Positions 63,615 to 64,000 of a stretch of DNA of 64,000 nt are shown here, piece after piece. Position 1 is the first letter of the stretch. Each line of letters opens with the position of its first letter. The translations under genes and the position numbers were made by a program. The notes below the pieces were generated by a model. That model was not told where the DNA came from. It made no database searches and saw only the letters and a program-made list of their open reading frames with translations. This DNA comes from Ichthyophis bannanicus (taxonomy: Eukaryota > Chordata > Amphibia > Gymnophiona > Ichthyophiidae), in NCBI GenBank assembly GCA_033557465.1, contig CM066033.1:1359141834-1359205833 (forward strand), read 5' to 3'.

Positions 63615-64000
63615 AACTGGCACAAATTTTGGACTTGGAGGGCTCAACTGTAAAGAGGCTCCTTCAGTTGGGACAGGGGGGGTATCTTTTTGTTGGACAT
63701 TCTAAGGGTGGGAGGGAATGTGCTTCTTCTCTTTCTGTCATAAAAAAGAACCAAACCCAAATCTAATTTATGGTACCTCTATCTAATTTAATTATTTTTT
63801 GTTGGAGCAGGCTGGAGGCGAATGGAAGGGAAACCCAGTCACACCAGACAGCCTGTTCCTTTTTAATCAAACAAAGTAAATTCAGTACTTATCTAAGAAG
63901 TATCCCAGTGAAATGTTATTCATCATAAGCAATCTCCTTGTGTACTCCTTTTATATCAGTGGTCAAAGGCAGCATATCCACGACGCGCACGTTTCGGGCC
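63615..64000. other. unassigned right flank
   Basis: No ORF or repeat recognised. It contains TCTAATTTA repeats near 63760-63795 and ends in ACGCGCACGTTTCGGGCC. Confidence 0.35.

Overview
This window is vertebrate nuclear DNA made almost entirely of nested retrotransposons. The mix is DIRS-type tyrosine-recombinase elements, CR1, L2 and L1 LINEs, the 3' end of an RTE (BovB-like) LINE, tRNA-headed SINEs and one endogenous retrovirus. Nothing looks bacterial: there are no operons and no ribosome-binding sites, while poly(A) tracts, A/T-rich LINE and SINE tails and one plausible splice-flanked exon are present. The density of several DIRS families suggests an amphibian-like genome, possibly a caecilian. 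That is inference from repeat content, not an identification.

Layout. 1-452 is the 3' end of an RTE LINE. 453-2774 is mostly unique A/T-rich DNA with one possible host exon at 986-1104. 2775-3615 is a decayed minus-strand DIRS 3' end (called E here). 3630-4365 plus 15726-16740 is a DIRS gag remnant (D), split by DIRS-A1 (4366-15725), which is itself split by DIRS-B1 (5553-11283). 16745-18390 is a decayed L2-like LINE. 18789-21905 is a 5'-truncated minus-strand L1 with recognisable target duplications. 21954-37359 is DIRS-C1, split by DIRS-A2 (25035-35150), which is split inside its left terminal repeat by a nearly complete CR1 (25055-29519). DIRS-C2 (37360-42729) abuts C1 in a large palindrome. 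43378-45500 is a second minus-strand L1 carrying a SINE. 45650-48632 is an L2 with an unbroken 924-codon ORF. 48932-63614 is DIRS-B2, broken by a SINE, two LINE 3' ends and a minus-strand endogenous retrovirus (55140-62416).

The DIRS elements have the canonical plan: asymmetric inverted terminal repeats of about 160-190 bp, gag, then reverse transcriptase, RNase H, methyltransferase-like domain and tyrosine recombinase, followed by an internal complementary region (ICR) that carries the joined complements of both ends. In A2, and in B once single-base losses are allowed for, the four catalytic domains read as one fused polyprotein. A second frame across the same domains is also open in all four A and B copies.

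The most interesting system is family C. It has termini nearly identical to family A and a large gag, but no readable reverse transcriptase or recombinase. Its 2.3-kb 3' part is non-coding in both copies. This looks like a gag-carrying non-autonomous DIRS lineage mobilised in trans by family A. A parallel case is the endogenous retrovirus, whose LTRs are almost identical although its interior is ruined, so it probably also moved as a defective copy. Annotations rest on reading translations and pairwise comparison within the window. No database search was possible.
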